Under the pieces are notes generated by a model. It was not told the DNA's origin, did not search any database, and was given only the letters and a program-made list of their open reading frames with translations. A program made the position numbers and the translations under genes. From Chromatiales bacterium (GTDB lineage Bacteria; Pseudomonadota; Gammaproteobacteria; UBA6429; Thiohalophilaceae): a stretch of DNA of 64,000 nucleotides. The stretch covers positions 62,001 through 126,000 of the forward strand of contig JALSSV010000063.1 of assembly GCA_026984045.1 (NCBI GenBank). Direction: 5' to 3'. Shown here in pieces: positions 35,779-43,932 of the stretch; within the stretch, counting starts at the first letter, position 1, and every line of letters begins with the position of its first letter.

Positions 35779-36450
35779 TCAGGCGGGCCGCTGCACCACC
35801 TGGTCACGCAGGTACACGGGCAGGGCCTGCTCGGCCGGCACGGCCGCCTCAAGGGGCAGCGCCGCGGCCAGGCGCGCCACGTCGGCGGCATGGGGCAGGG
35901 CCGGCTCGTCGGGCCGATCGGCGATGTGCAGATCGGGGTACAGGGTCAGGAACCGTTCCCGAAAGGCGTGCAGGCCGGTGCCGAGAGCGGCGAGCGGGCC
36001 TTCGTCGGGAAAGCGTACCGCCTGCGGCGGGGTGACGTGCTCTTCGCCGACCGGTTCGACCGTCTCGCCCCGGCGCCGGTACACGCCCCAGTACACCTCG
36101 TCCATGCGCGCGTCGATCATCGGCAGCGCCAGTCCCGGCGCCGTTACCTGCATGGCCAGCGCCGCCAGGCTGGAAACGGGATGCACCGGCAGATCCCGCG
36201 CCAGCGCCAGCCCCTGGGCCACGCCCACCCCGACCCGCACGCCGGTGAAGGAACCGGGACCGCGATCCACCGCCAGGGCATCGAGATCGCCAAGTTCGAT
36301 CCCGGCCTCAGCCAGCAGCGCCCCCACCATGGGCAGGATCAGCTCGGTATGGCGGCGCGGTTCCACCGCGAAGCGTTCGCGCACCTCGCCGTCGATCCAC
36401 AGGGCCGCGGAACAGGCTTCGGTGACCGTGTCGATGGCCAGGATCCTCAT
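35779..36450 (-). CDS. tsaB: tRNA threonylcarbamoyladenosine biosynthesis protein TsaB
   Basis: TsaB partners TsaD and TsaE to make t6A37 on ANN-reading tRNAs. The 223-residue ASKHA-fold protein begins MRILAIDTVTEACSAALW and contains RRHTELILPMV and the DRGPGSFTGVRVGVGVAQGL segment that is diagnostic. The C-terminal half is less conserved, as usual. The ATG overlaps the stop of the yoaA-like helicase gene, the same neighbour as in E. coli. Confidence 0.96.
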   Translation of the reverse strand: MRILAIDTVTEACSAALWIDGEVRERFAVEPRRHTELILPMVGALLAEAGIELGDLDALAVDRGPGSFTGVRVGVGVAQGLALARDLPVHPVSSLAALAMQVTAPGLALPMIDARMDEVYWGVYRRRGETVEPVGEEHVTPPQAVRFPDEGPLAALGTGLHAFRERFLTLYPDLHIADRPDEPALPHAADVARLAAALPLEAAVPAEQALPVYLRDQVVQRPA

Positions 36451-38393
36451 CCCCCCGCCTCCCTCGCCGGCGGCAGGCTCCCTTCGTCCATCAGGCGGAA
36501 AAAGCGCTGCACCACTTCGAGCTTGCGGGTGCGGGTCATGGGTGGCAGGGAATCGAGGAACAGGCTGCCATAGGGTTTTTCCACCAGGCGCGGATCGCCC
36601 ACCATCAGCACGCCGCGATCCGAGCGGTCGCGGATCAGCCGGCCGGCGCCCTGCTTGAGGGCGATCACGGCCCGCGGGAGCTGGTAGTCCAAAAAGGCGT
36701 TGACGCCCTCCTCCCGCATCCGGTCGATGCGCGCCCGGAGCACCGGATCGCCCGGCGAGGCGAAGGGCAGGCGGTCGATGATCACGCAGGAGAGGGCCTC
36801 GCCGCGCACGTCCACCCCTTCCCAGAAGGAACTGGTGCCGAGCAGCAGGGCCCGCTCGCTGCGCCGGAAGCGGCTGACCAGCTCGCCCCGGGGGGCCTCT
36901 CCCTGCACGAACAGGGTGTAGTCGGTCTCGAGCTCCAGGCGGTCGGCCGCCTCGCGCAGGGCGCGGTGGCTAGTGAAGAGCAGAAAGGCGCGCCCGCGGC
37001 TGGCCTCGAGCACCGGCAGGGCGGCGTCGAGCAGGGCATGGGTGTAGCCGGGATCGTTGGGCTGGGGCAGGCCTTCCGGCACGTAGAGCACCGACTGGTG
37101 GCGGTAGTCGAAGGGACTGTCCCACTTGGCGGTGCGCACCGCTTCGAGGCCGAGCTGCTCGGTGAAGTGATCGAAGCGCTCGCCCACCGCCAGGGTCGCC
37201 GAGGTGAAGATCCAGGCCGCCTCCAGCGCCTGCATCTGCTCGCGGAAGGCCGGCGCCACGTTCATGGGCGTCAGATGCAGGGTGAAGGAACGCTTGTGGA
37301 TCTCCAGCCAGTGGATGTGGCCCTCGGGCGTGGGGCCGGTGAGCCGCGCGAAGCGCTCACCCAGCTCGGCGCTGCGCCGGTGCACGTTGTCGAGCCCCTT
37401 GCCCCGCTCGGCCAGCGGCGCCAGCGCCGCCTGCAGTTCGTCCAGGGCCGCGCGCACCGCGGCGATGCCCTTCTCCACCGCCTCGCGCCCGGCGAAGGCC
37501 GACCACTCGCGGCGCTCGCCCGCCTCGCCCAAGGCCAGGCGCAAATCCCGCGCAGCCTTCTCCAGGGCGTCGGCCGCCGGCAAGGGCCCTTCCCCCTCGT
37601 TGACGGCCTTGATGTACTCCTCGCGCACGTCGCGGCCCAGCTCCAGAAGCTGATTGGCGGAGACGGCCTCGCCGAAGAAGCCGGTGGCGGTCTCCGGCAA
37701 CTGATGTGCCTCGTCGATGACGAAGGCATCGGCCGCCGGCAGCAGCTCGCCCACGCCTTCCTCGCGCAGCGCCATGTCGGCGAACAGCAGATGATGGTTG
37801 ACCACCACGATGTCGGCTGCCTGGGCGGCGCGCCGGGCCTGCATCAGGTGGCAGTCTTCGTAGTCCGGGCAGTCCTGCCCCAGGCAGTTGTCGCGGTTGG
37901 AGGTGACCTGTGGCCAGACGGGATCGTTCTCGTCGATGTCGGCGCACTCGGCGATGTCGCCGCTGCGGGTGCGCAGGGCCCAGTCACGGATCCGCCGGAT
38001 GAGACGGGCCTGGGTGCGGCTGGCGAAGGTGCTCTCCTCGGCCAGTTCCAGGCGGTGCAGGCACAGGTAGTTGGCCCGCCCCTTGAGCAGGGCCACCGAG
38101 ACCGGCACCGCCAGCGCCTCGCGCACCACCGGCACGTCGCGGTGGAAGAGCTGATCCTGGAGGTTGCGGGTGCCGGTGGAGATGATGATCTTGCGCCCCG
38201 AGAGCATGGCCGGCACCAGGTAGGCGAAGGTCTTGCCGGTGCCGGTGCCCGCCTCGGCCACCAGCACCGCCTTGTCGGCGATGGCCTCGGCCACCGCCTC
38301 GGCCATCGCCTGTTGCTCGGGCCGCGGGGCGAAGCCGTCCACGCGGGCGGCCAGCGGCCCGTTGGCGGCGAGGATGTCGGCAGGGGAATCCAA
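36447..38393 (-). CDS. yoaA: DinG/YoaA-family Fe-S DNA helicase
   Basis: The 648-residue XPD-like superfamily 2 helicase has Walker A AEAGTGTGKTFAY near residues 46-58, the DEAH box VIDEAHQLPE, motif III TSATLAVGERF, and motifs V and VI SSFWEGVDV and QGAGRLIRDRSDRG. Four cysteines, C111, C170, C175 and C181 (NYLC, NRDNC, GQDC, YEDC), form the expected 4Fe-4S site. YoaA in E. coli works with HolC in repair of stalled replication; length and the tsaB neighbour favour YoaA over DinG. The annotated start is TTG (38391-38393) without a clear ribosome-binding site, so the exact N terminus is uncertain. Confidence 0.92.
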   Translation of the reverse strand: MDSPADILAANGPLAARVDGFAPRPEQQAMAEAVAEAIADKAVLVAEAGTGTGKTFAYLVPAMLSGRKIIISTGTRNLQDQLFHRDVPVVREALAVPVSVALLKGRANYLCLHRLELAEESTFASRTQARLIRRIRDWALRTRSGDIAECADIDENDPVWPQVTSNRDNCLGQDCPDYEDCHLMQARRAAQAADIVVVNHHLLFADMALREEGVGELLPAADAFVIDEAHQLPETATGFFGEAVSANQLLELGRDVREEYIKAVNEGEGPLPAADALEKAARDLRLALGEAGERREWSAFAGREAVEKGIAAVRAALDELQAALAPLAERGKGLDNVHRRSAELGERFARLTGPTPEGHIHWLEIHKRSFTLHLTPMNVAPAFREQMQALEAAWIFTSATLAVGERFDHFTEQLGLEAVRTAKWDSPFDYRHQSVLYVPEGLPQPNDPGYTHALLDAALPVLEASRGRAFLLFTSHRALREAADRLELETDYTLFVQGEAPRGELVSRFRRSERALLLGTSSFWEGVDVRGEALSCVIIDRLPFASPGDPVLRARIDRMREEGVNAFLDYQLPRAVIALKQGAGRLIRDRSDRGVLMVGDPRLVEKPYGSLFLDSLPPMTRTRKLEVVQRFFRLMDEGSLPPAREAGG

Positions 38394-38399
38394 GATCGA

Positions 38400-38939
38400 T
38401 CAGGCGCGGTTGTCGAGGATCTCGTCGGTGATCCGGCCTTCCTGCGGCGTCCACACCAGGTGGCCAATGCGCCGGAAGCGGGCCACCGACATGGCCCCCC
38501 GGCGGCTGCGGGGCTTGCCGTCGCTGTCCTGCAAAGCCTCGATCACCGCCGAACGATCCGCTTCCAGGATCTCGGTGGTTTCGAAGGATTCGTCCATCAG
38601 CACCAGCATCACCACGTCCCAGTCCTGATCCAGCTTGAGCTGGCCGATCCGCTGGCCGGGCTTGCGCTCGTCGAAGATGGCCCGGCCCTTGATCTGCACC
38701 CGCCGCGGCGGGGCGAAGGCCGGATCCAGGGCATCGTAGCCCCCCACCCCGTCCACCGGCTCCAGCGCCAGCAGCCGGCAGGCATCGTGCCGCGCGATCT
38801 CCGCGCTCACCGCCAGCGACTTGCCCGTGGCCCGCCGGTACTCGGCCGCCAACCGCCGGGTTTCGCTGATCAGCCGATCCACCGAATAGACATCGGCGGC
38901 CTCCGGCGCAGCGGGCTTGCGGGGCTTGGGTTCGGACAT
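38400..38939 (-). CDS. Conserved hypothetical protein upstream of the YoaA helicase
   Basis: I do not recognise a named family with certainty. The 179-residue protein has a proline- and lysine-rich N terminus (MSEPKPRKPAAPE), then a helical segment LISETRRLAAEYRRATGKSL, then a core with DGVGGYDALDP and RRVQIKGRAIFDERKPGQRI followed by a hydrophobic strand DWDVVMLVLMD. The D...(Q)xK layout (GYDA, QIKGR) resembles restriction-endonuclease-like folds. The ATG at 38937-38939 is chosen since the longer frame is unlike a protein. Its stop is 6 bp before the helicase start on the same strand, so the two are probably one transcript. Confidence 0.6.
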   Translation of the reverse strand: MSEPKPRKPAAPEAADVYSVDRLISETRRLAAEYRRATGKSLAVSAEIARHDACRLLALEPVDGVGGYDALDPAFAPPRRVQIKGRAIFDERKPGQRIGQLKLDQDWDVVMLVLMDESFETTEILEADRSAVIEALQDSDGKPRSRRGAMSVARFRRIGHLVWTPQEGRITDEILDNRA

Positions 38940-39173
38940 GGGCGAGAGTATACGACGGGGCGCGGGGGTGGTGCCATTTTTCGGGAGATCCTGGAAAGGA
39001 ACATGGAGGGCACGGATACACGGAGATTCTTGTTTGAAGGAAGACTGGTGCTGTTTCATACCAGCCATGCCGGGGAGACGATCAATGAATATGGCGGGTC
39101 CGCTTCGCTTGACCCGCCCTACGGATTGTCCAACATCAAGTACACCCTCCGTGTTCCTTCCACCGAACCCGAC
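38940..39173. other. Gap with degenerate repeats and a small hairpin
   Basis: This 234-bp gap separates the hypothetical gene from the TPR lipoprotein gene. It carries a degenerate inverted pair (atggagggcacggatacacgg at about 39003-39023 and acaccctccgtgttcc at about 39142-39157) and an 8-bp stem GGCGGGTC/GACCCGCC at 39093-39118. No T-run follows the hairpin. I see no gene. Confidence 0.5.
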
Positions 39174-39632
39174 TCAGCGCCCCGCCTCGAGCCGTTCCGC
39201 CTCGGCTTCGGCCCGGCGGGCGCCTGCGGGGTCGCCGAGGCGGTCGCGGGCTTCGGCGATGAGGCGCCAGTTGGCGGCCTGCAGGCGGCGGTCGTCGCCG
39301 GCGAGGCTGTTGGCGCGGGCGGCCAGGCCGGCGGCCTGTTGCGGCTTGTCCTGGGCCAGGCGCAGGCGGGCCATGTAGTGCCACAGCACGGGGTTGCGGG
39401 GCTCGATGCGCAGGGCCCGTTCCAGGCGGGCGGCGGCGGTGAGGGCGTCGCCCGCCTCGATGGCGTCCCGGGCCTGGGCGATCAGCGTGAGCACGGCGCG
39501 GCTGGTGCCGGGCGGGGGCGGCACGGCAGCGGCGGCATCGGCGGGGCCGGCGCGAAAGCCTTTCCCGCCCGGCGGCGCGAGGGTGCAGGCAACGAGGAAC
39601 AGCAAGGTCAGCGCGAGGATCAGGATTCTCAC
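39174..39632 (-). CDS. TPR-type lipoprotein downstream of mrcB, LpoP candidate
   Basis: The 152-residue precursor begins with GTG (39630-39632), overlapping the mrcB stop as GTGA. It has a lipoprotein signal (MRILILALTLLFLVAC, lipid-modified cysteine 16) and then TPR-like helices: LTLIAQARDAIEAGDALTAA, LERALRIEPRNPVLWHYMAR, and NWRLIAEARDRLGDPAGARR. In Pseudomonas aeruginosa the lipoprotein LpoP, which has a TPR domain, activates PBP1b and is encoded next to it, so this gene is a good candidate for the same role. The identity rests on location, lipobox and TPR character, not on close sequence match. Confidence 0.75.
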   Translation of the reverse strand: MRILILALTLLFLVACTLAPPGGKGFRAGPADAAAAVPPPPGTSRAVLTLIAQARDAIEAGDALTAAARLERALRIEPRNPVLWHYMARLRLAQDKPQQAAGLAARANSLAGDDRRLQAANWRLIAEARDRLGDPAGARRAEAEAERLEAGR

Positions 39633-41998
39633 CGGAAGAGCCTCTTCAGCCAGTCGAAGGGGCCCCCGCCGTCGCCGGCGGGGGCGCGGCCGGTGGCGCA
39701 GTCGGCACGCTCGGCAGGCGCGGTGCCGCGCACGTAGGCCAGCTCCACCGCGCCGGGGCAGCCGGCATCTGCAAGCAGGCCGGTTTCGGCATCCACCCAA
39801 TGATACTCGACGGCGTCAGTGGCCGGGGGCAGGAGGCCGGTGGTGGGCAGGGCGGCGAAGAGATCGCCCCACACCCGCAGGGCGCCTCGGCTGCCGCTGA
39901 GGCGAATGGGGCCGTTGTCGTCGCGGCCCAGCCAGACCACGGCCAGGCGATCACCGCTGAAGCCGGCGAACCAACTGTCGCGCAGATCGTCGGTGGTGCC
40001 GGTCTTGCCGGCCACGTCCAGCCCCGGCAGGCGTTCCCGCAGCCAGCGGGCGGTGCCGCTGCGGGTGACTTCGCGCAGGACGCTGACCAGCGCCGCCACC
40101 GGCGCGGCCTCCAGGGTCTGCTCCACCTCGAGCGGATAGCGGCCGAGCGGCTCGCCGTCGGCGGTGGTCACCGCGCGGATGGCCCGCAGCGGCGTGCGGA
40201 AGCCGCCGGCGGCCAGGGTCTGGTACATGGCGGCCATCTCGTAGGGCGTGAAGCCCACCGCGCCGAGCAGCATGGAGGGATAGGCCGGTACCTTGCGGGT
40301 GGCGCCGAGCCGCTCGAGGGTGTCGGCGATGGCCTCGAAACCCAGGGTCATGCCCAGGCGCACGGTGGCCTGGTTGTAGGAGTGGATCAGGGCCCGGAAC
40401 AGGGGCACCGTGCCGTGGGAACGGCCGTCGTAATTGCGGGGTGACCAGACCCTGCCATCGGGCCCCTGGATGCGGATGGGGCCGTCGTCGATGGCGGTGG
40501 ACAGGCTGTAGTCGGCGCGCCGCAGGGCGGTGAGGTAGATCGCCGGCTTGATCAGGGAGCCGATGGGCCGCACCGCATCCAGCGCCCGGTTGAAGCCGGG
40601 ATAGCGGGGATCCCGATCTCCCACCACCGCAAGCACTTCGCCGGTGCGGGTGTCGGTGACGACCACGGCACCCTGCAGCTTTCCGCCCAGGCCACGGGCC
40701 CGGTCCAGCGCCCGCAGGCGCGTGGTCAGGGCCCGTTCCGCCGCGGCCTGCACCAGGGGATCGAAGGCGGTAAAGATGCGCAGGCCTTCCGAGGTGAGAT
40801 CCGCCTGCCGGTAGTCGCGCCGCAGTTGCCGGCGCACCAGGTCCAGGTAGGCGGGCCAGCGGCCGCCGGTCAGGCGGCCGCGCCGGATGCCGAGCCCCGT
40901 GCGCGCCGCGGCTCGGGCGCGGGCGGGCGCCACCACGCCCTGTTCGGCCAGGATCCGCAGCACCAGGTTGCGCCGTTCGAGCAGCCGCTCGGGATGGCGG
41001 CGGGGATCGTACCAGGACGGCCCGCGCACCAGGGCGATGAGGGTGGCGATCTGGGGCAGCGTCAGTTCCCCCACCTCCCGGTCGAAGTAGAAACGGCTGG
41101 CCAGGCCGAAGCCGTGAATCGCCCGGTCGCCATCCTGGCCCAGGTAGATCTCGTTGAGGTAGGCCTCGAGGATTTCGTCCTTGCCGTAGTGCCATTCGAG
41201 CAGGATGGCCATCACCGCCTCGTTGGCCTTGCGCCAGAGGCTGCGCCGGTTGCTGAGGAAGAAGTTCTTCACCAGTTGCTGGGTAAGGGTGCTGCCGCCC
41301 TGCACCGTGGCCCCGGCGCGCAGATTAGCCCACAGGGCGCGGGCGATGGCCCGGGGATTGATGCCGAAATGCGAACGGAAACGGCGGTCCTCCACCGCGA
41401 TGATCCCCTCGCGCAGTTCCCGTGGCGCCTGTTCCAGCCGGATCAGGATGCGATCCTCCCGGTGGGCCGGATAGATCCCACCAATCCGCGGTGGCTCGAG
41501 GCGCACCAGATCCACCGTGGCTCCGCTGTCGAGATCCCGCACCTGCCCGATGCGCCCGCCGTCGAAAACAATCTCCAGGCGGCGGGCGGGACCGGGCCCG
41601 TCGGGAAAGCGGAAGGCCCGCTTGTGGAGGCGGAAACGGCCACGGCGGACATGGAAGCTGCCCGGGGCGTCGAGAGCCTGGTCGAGGCGGTAGTCGAGCC
41701 GTTCCAGCTCGGCACGCAACTGGTCGGGACTCAGCCGCTGCCCGGCATACAGCTCCAGGGGTCGACCGTAGACCGTGGCCGGCAGCGCCCAGCGCTTGCC
41801 CTCGAATTCACTGCGGATCCGGTAGTCCAGCCAGCCGGTCCAGGCCAGGGCCGACACCAGCAGCGCGATGAGCACCGTTCGCCAGCGCGGGCCCCAGCGA
41901 CGCGACACGGGCCGCCGGCTTGCCCGCTGCTTTGCGCTGCGCTGCCGGCGCCGGCGGGGCGTGACCGGCTTGCGCCGGGCGGATTTCTTCTTCGCCAT
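39629..41998 (-). CDS. mrcB: Penicillin-binding protein 1B
   Basis: PBP1b polymerises and crosslinks peptidoglycan at the inner membrane. The 789-residue protein (E. coli 844) has a very basic cytoplasmic N terminus (MAKKKSARRKPVTPRRRRQR), one membrane helix (TVLIALLVSALAWTGWL), a UB2H-like domain, the GT51 glycosyltransferase with AVEDRRFRSHFGI and GGSTLTQQLVKNFFLS, and a transpeptidase with active-site S481 (GSLIKP), SYN and KTGTTDD. The ATG at 41996-41998 is chosen over a 171-codon longer frame. It overlaps the TPR lipoprotein gene by four bases and follows the GIDE-type gene by 7 bp. Confidence 0.95.
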   Translation of the reverse strand: MAKKKSARRKPVTPRRRRQRSAKQRASRRPVSRRWGPRWRTVLIALLVSALAWTGWLDYRIRSEFEGKRWALPATVYGRPLELYAGQRLSPDQLRAELERLDYRLDQALDAPGSFHVRRGRFRLHKRAFRFPDGPGPARRLEIVFDGGRIGQVRDLDSGATVDLVRLEPPRIGGIYPAHREDRILIRLEQAPRELREGIIAVEDRRFRSHFGINPRAIARALWANLRAGATVQGGSTLTQQLVKNFFLSNRRSLWRKANEAVMAILLEWHYGKDEILEAYLNEIYLGQDGDRAIHGFGLASRFYFDREVGELTLPQIATLIALVRGPSWYDPRRHPERLLERRNLVLRILAEQGVVAPARARAAARTGLGIRRGRLTGGRWPAYLDLVRRQLRRDYRQADLTSEGLRIFTAFDPLVQAAAERALTTRLRALDRARGLGGKLQGAVVVTDTRTGEVLAVVGDRDPRYPGFNRALDAVRPIGSLIKPAIYLTALRRADYSLSTAIDDGPIRIQGPDGRVWSPRNYDGRSHGTVPLFRALIHSYNQATVRLGMTLGFEAIADTLERLGATRKVPAYPSMLLGAVGFTPYEMAAMYQTLAAGGFRTPLRAIRAVTTADGEPLGRYPLEVEQTLEAAPVAALVSVLREVTRSGTARWLRERLPGLDVAGKTGTTDDLRDSWFAGFSGDRLAVVWLGRDDNGPIRLSGSRGALRVWGDLFAALPTTGLLPPATDAVEYHWVDAETGLLADAGCPGAVELAYVRGTAPAERADCATGRAPAGDGGGPFDWLKRLFR

Positions 41999-42005
41999 GC
42001 CGATC

Positions 42006-42932
42006 TCAACCGCTGCCCAGGCGCACGAGGAGCATCCACAGGGCCGCCGGCGCGGTGAGCACGAAGGCGCAGGTCCAGCCCAGCGCCTGCCAGCGATAGC
42101 GGCGGCCGAGGGCGCGCTGCCCGTGCACGGAAAGGATGAACGGCCGACCGTCGCGGCTGCGCCCCAGGGTGTGCAGCGGCGGCCGGCCGGCGTTCTCGAG
42201 CCGCTCGCGCAGCACCGCTTGGCGGGCCGCTTCCCGCGCCGCCTCCCACTCCTGCGGATCGATGCGGCCGTCGCCGTCGCGGTCGAAGCGGTGCAGCAGG
42301 GTTTGCGGATCCTGTTTCCAGGCCCGCAGCAGGCGGCCGGTGGCGGTGTGCAGATCCTCGCCGTCGCCGGCCGCGAGGGTGACGAACTCGCCGAGGGCAT
42401 AGAGGGGATCGCCGGCGTCGATGCGCTCTTCGGTATAACGGTAACGGCTGCCGCCGACGATCCCGCGCAGGCCGCTCGCTGCGCCACCCGAAGGCACCAC
42501 CGAGTTGCCATACCAGATCCGGCGGGTGCGGGGCAGCACCTCGGCGCCGCGCGGATCGATCAGGCACTCGCCGGTGCCGTCGAGCAGTTTCAGGGGCGCT
42601 TCGCTGCGCACCTCGCGCACCGTCTTCCAGCGGGAATGCTTGCCGGAGCGCACGTAACGCTCCACCGTGCAGTGATACCAGGCGCAGGGGCTGCCGGTCA
42701 GCGGCGTGCGCAGGGGGTCGGCGGCCGGCTCGCAGGTGCCGATCAGCTCCACGTAGCCCTGGTGGGCGGAGCGGATCTTCGAGGTGGGCGTGTTTTCGAT
42801 GGCCCGTACCCGGCGCAGGGCGCGCAGGGCGAGGAAGCCGGAAAACGGCGCCAGCAGGGCGAGCAGGCCCGTCCACAGCCAGAAACTGTCCGGCGGCGCA
42901 TGCAGGATCCAGGCATGCCAGTCGGCCAGCAT
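42006..42932 (-). CDS. GIDE-domain membrane protein with an EF-hand
   Basis: The 308-residue protein has an N-terminal membrane helix (WLWTGLLALLAPFSGFLAL), a GIDE-type domain (about residues 50-200; GYVELIGTCEP, CAWYHCTVERYV, GECLIDPRGAEV) as in E3-ligase-related proteins of bacteria, and a C-terminal membrane helix (ALGWTCAFVLTAPAALWML). Between them is a perfect EF-hand loop, D217-x-D219-x-D221-G-x-I-D225-x-x-E228, with ligands at positions 1, 3, 5, 9 and 12. This suggests calcium binding. Bacterial GIDE proteins are often found beside lemA, as here. It lies 16 bp after the lemA stop; function is unknown. Confidence 0.8.
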   Translation of the reverse strand: MLADWHAWILHAPPDSFWLWTGLLALLAPFSGFLALRALRRVRAIENTPTSKIRSAHQGYVELIGTCEPAADPLRTPLTGSPCAWYHCTVERYVRSGKHSRWKTVREVRSEAPLKLLDGTGECLIDPRGAEVLPRTRRIWYGNSVVPSGGAASGLRGIVGGSRYRYTEERIDAGDPLYALGEFVTLAAGDGEDLHTATGRLLRAWKQDPQTLLHRFDRDGDGRIDPQEWEAAREAARQAVLRERLENAGRPPLHTLGRSRDGRPFILSVHGQRALGRRYRWQALGWTCAFVLTAPAALWMLLVRLGSG

Positions 42933-42948
42933 GAGGGAAATCGGCGGC

Positions 42949-43527
42949 TCAGGCGTTGCCGAAGAGCTGTTTCATGTCCACGTCGCGCTTCTCGGCCTCG
43001 CTGAACTCGAGCAGGGGGCGGGCGGTGAAATGGAACAGGCGGGCGATGAGCACGTCCGGAAACTGCTCGATGCGCACGTTGTTGAGATTGACCGCCTCGT
43101 TGTAGACCTCGCGCCGATCAGCGATGGACTCCTCGAGCTGGCTGATCCGCGCCTGCAACTGGCGAAAACCCTCGTTGGCCTTGAGTTCCGGATAGTTCTC
43201 GGCCAGGGCGAAGAGATTGCCGAGACCCAGGCGCAGTTGGGTTTCCGCCTGCCCCAGGGCGGGAATGTCGCCCCGGTCCCGGGCCGAGGCCACCGCGGAG
43301 CGGGCCTGGATGATCTTCTCCAGGGTGTCCTTTTCGTACTGCATGTACTGCTTGCACACCTCCACCAGCTTGGGCAACTCGTTGTGGCGCTGCTTGAGCA
43401 GCACGTCGATGTTGGACCAGGCCTTGGACACCCCGTGCTTGAGCGACACGAGGTTGTTGTAGAGGAACACGGCATAGATGGCCACGACCAGGATCACGGC
43501 AAGCAGGATCAGGGCAGGCAGGCTCAT
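42949..43527 (-). CDS. LemA family protein
   Basis: The 192-residue protein has an N-terminal membrane helix (LPALILLAVILVVAIYAVFL) and then the LemA helical domain: YNNLVSLKHGVSKAWSNIDV, LKQRHNELPKLVEVCKQYM, and LNNVRIEQFPDVLIARLFHF. LemA proteins are envelope-associated helical bundles without a settled function. I start at ATG 43525-43527; the longer frame adds 40 residues. It is the first gene of lemA-GIDE-mrcB-TPR and is divergent from pelA. Confidence 0.92.
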   Translation of the reverse strand: MSLPALILLAVILVVAIYAVFLYNNLVSLKHGVSKAWSNIDVLLKQRHNELPKLVEVCKQYMQYEKDTLEKIIQARSAVASARDRGDIPALGQAETQLRLGLGNLFALAENYPELKANEGFRQLQARISQLEESIADRREVYNEAVNLNNVRIEQFPDVLIARLFHFTARPLLEFSEAEKRDVDMKQLFGNA

Positions 43528-43932
43528 GGCAATTCGACTCCGCTTCGCAACGCAGGGCAGGATGGGGAAGATAGCACAGGAACCGGCGGCAACCACCGGT
43601 GGATCGAGAGCATTCGGATTCGTGGCGCGGATCCGCGTAGCCGCCATGTGTGTTCGATAGTGCTCAACAATTCATCACAGGGCATTATCCATTATTGATA
43701 TTACACTTCAATATCGTTTTATATGCTTTTGTTTTATAAGTGTATTTTTAAATTCATTCACAAATTCACTTCCCGGAAATCGTCGAATATGCAGTTTGTC
43801 AGATTGTGTTCAAATATCTTCAATAGCTAATATAAACACTCGGATTTTCAGAAGGTTATCCATGATTCGGCTGCATCGATCCCCCCCCACCCGCACCACT
43901 CCCGACCGGAAAATTCGCCGCGCTGCCAGGCG
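43528..43932. other. AT-rich intergenic region upstream of pelA
   Basis: This 405-bp region lies between divergent lemA and pelA. The part 43660-43870 is strikingly AT-rich compared with both flanks, with runs such as ttttatatgcttttgtttta. It contains the small dyad GATATT-acacttc-AATATC (43697-43715). It is the only place for the pel promoter. I looked for GTCANTAAANTTGAC-type FleQ sites and a -24/-12 sigma-54 promoter and saw neither. Confidence 0.7.
43696..43724 (+). promoter_or_regulatory. Candidate sigma-70 promoter upstream of pelA
   Basis: TTGATA (43696-43701, 5 of 6 with the -35 consensus) and TTATAT (43719-43724, 4 of 6) are 17 bases apart. The -35 and spacer overlap the dyad GATATT/AATATC, so a repressor there would block it. 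The predicted leader to the pelA ATG is about 200 bases. Confidence 0.45.

Noticed and set aside
39093-39118. Intrinsic terminator at the GGCGGGTC/GACCCGCC stem
   Set aside because: The stem has only 8 bp with a 10-base loop and no T-run on either strand.
43528-43932. FleQ-box or sigma-54 control of pel
   Set aside because: I searched by eye for the FleQ consensus and for GG-N10-GC spaced elements upstream of pelA and found no convincing match.
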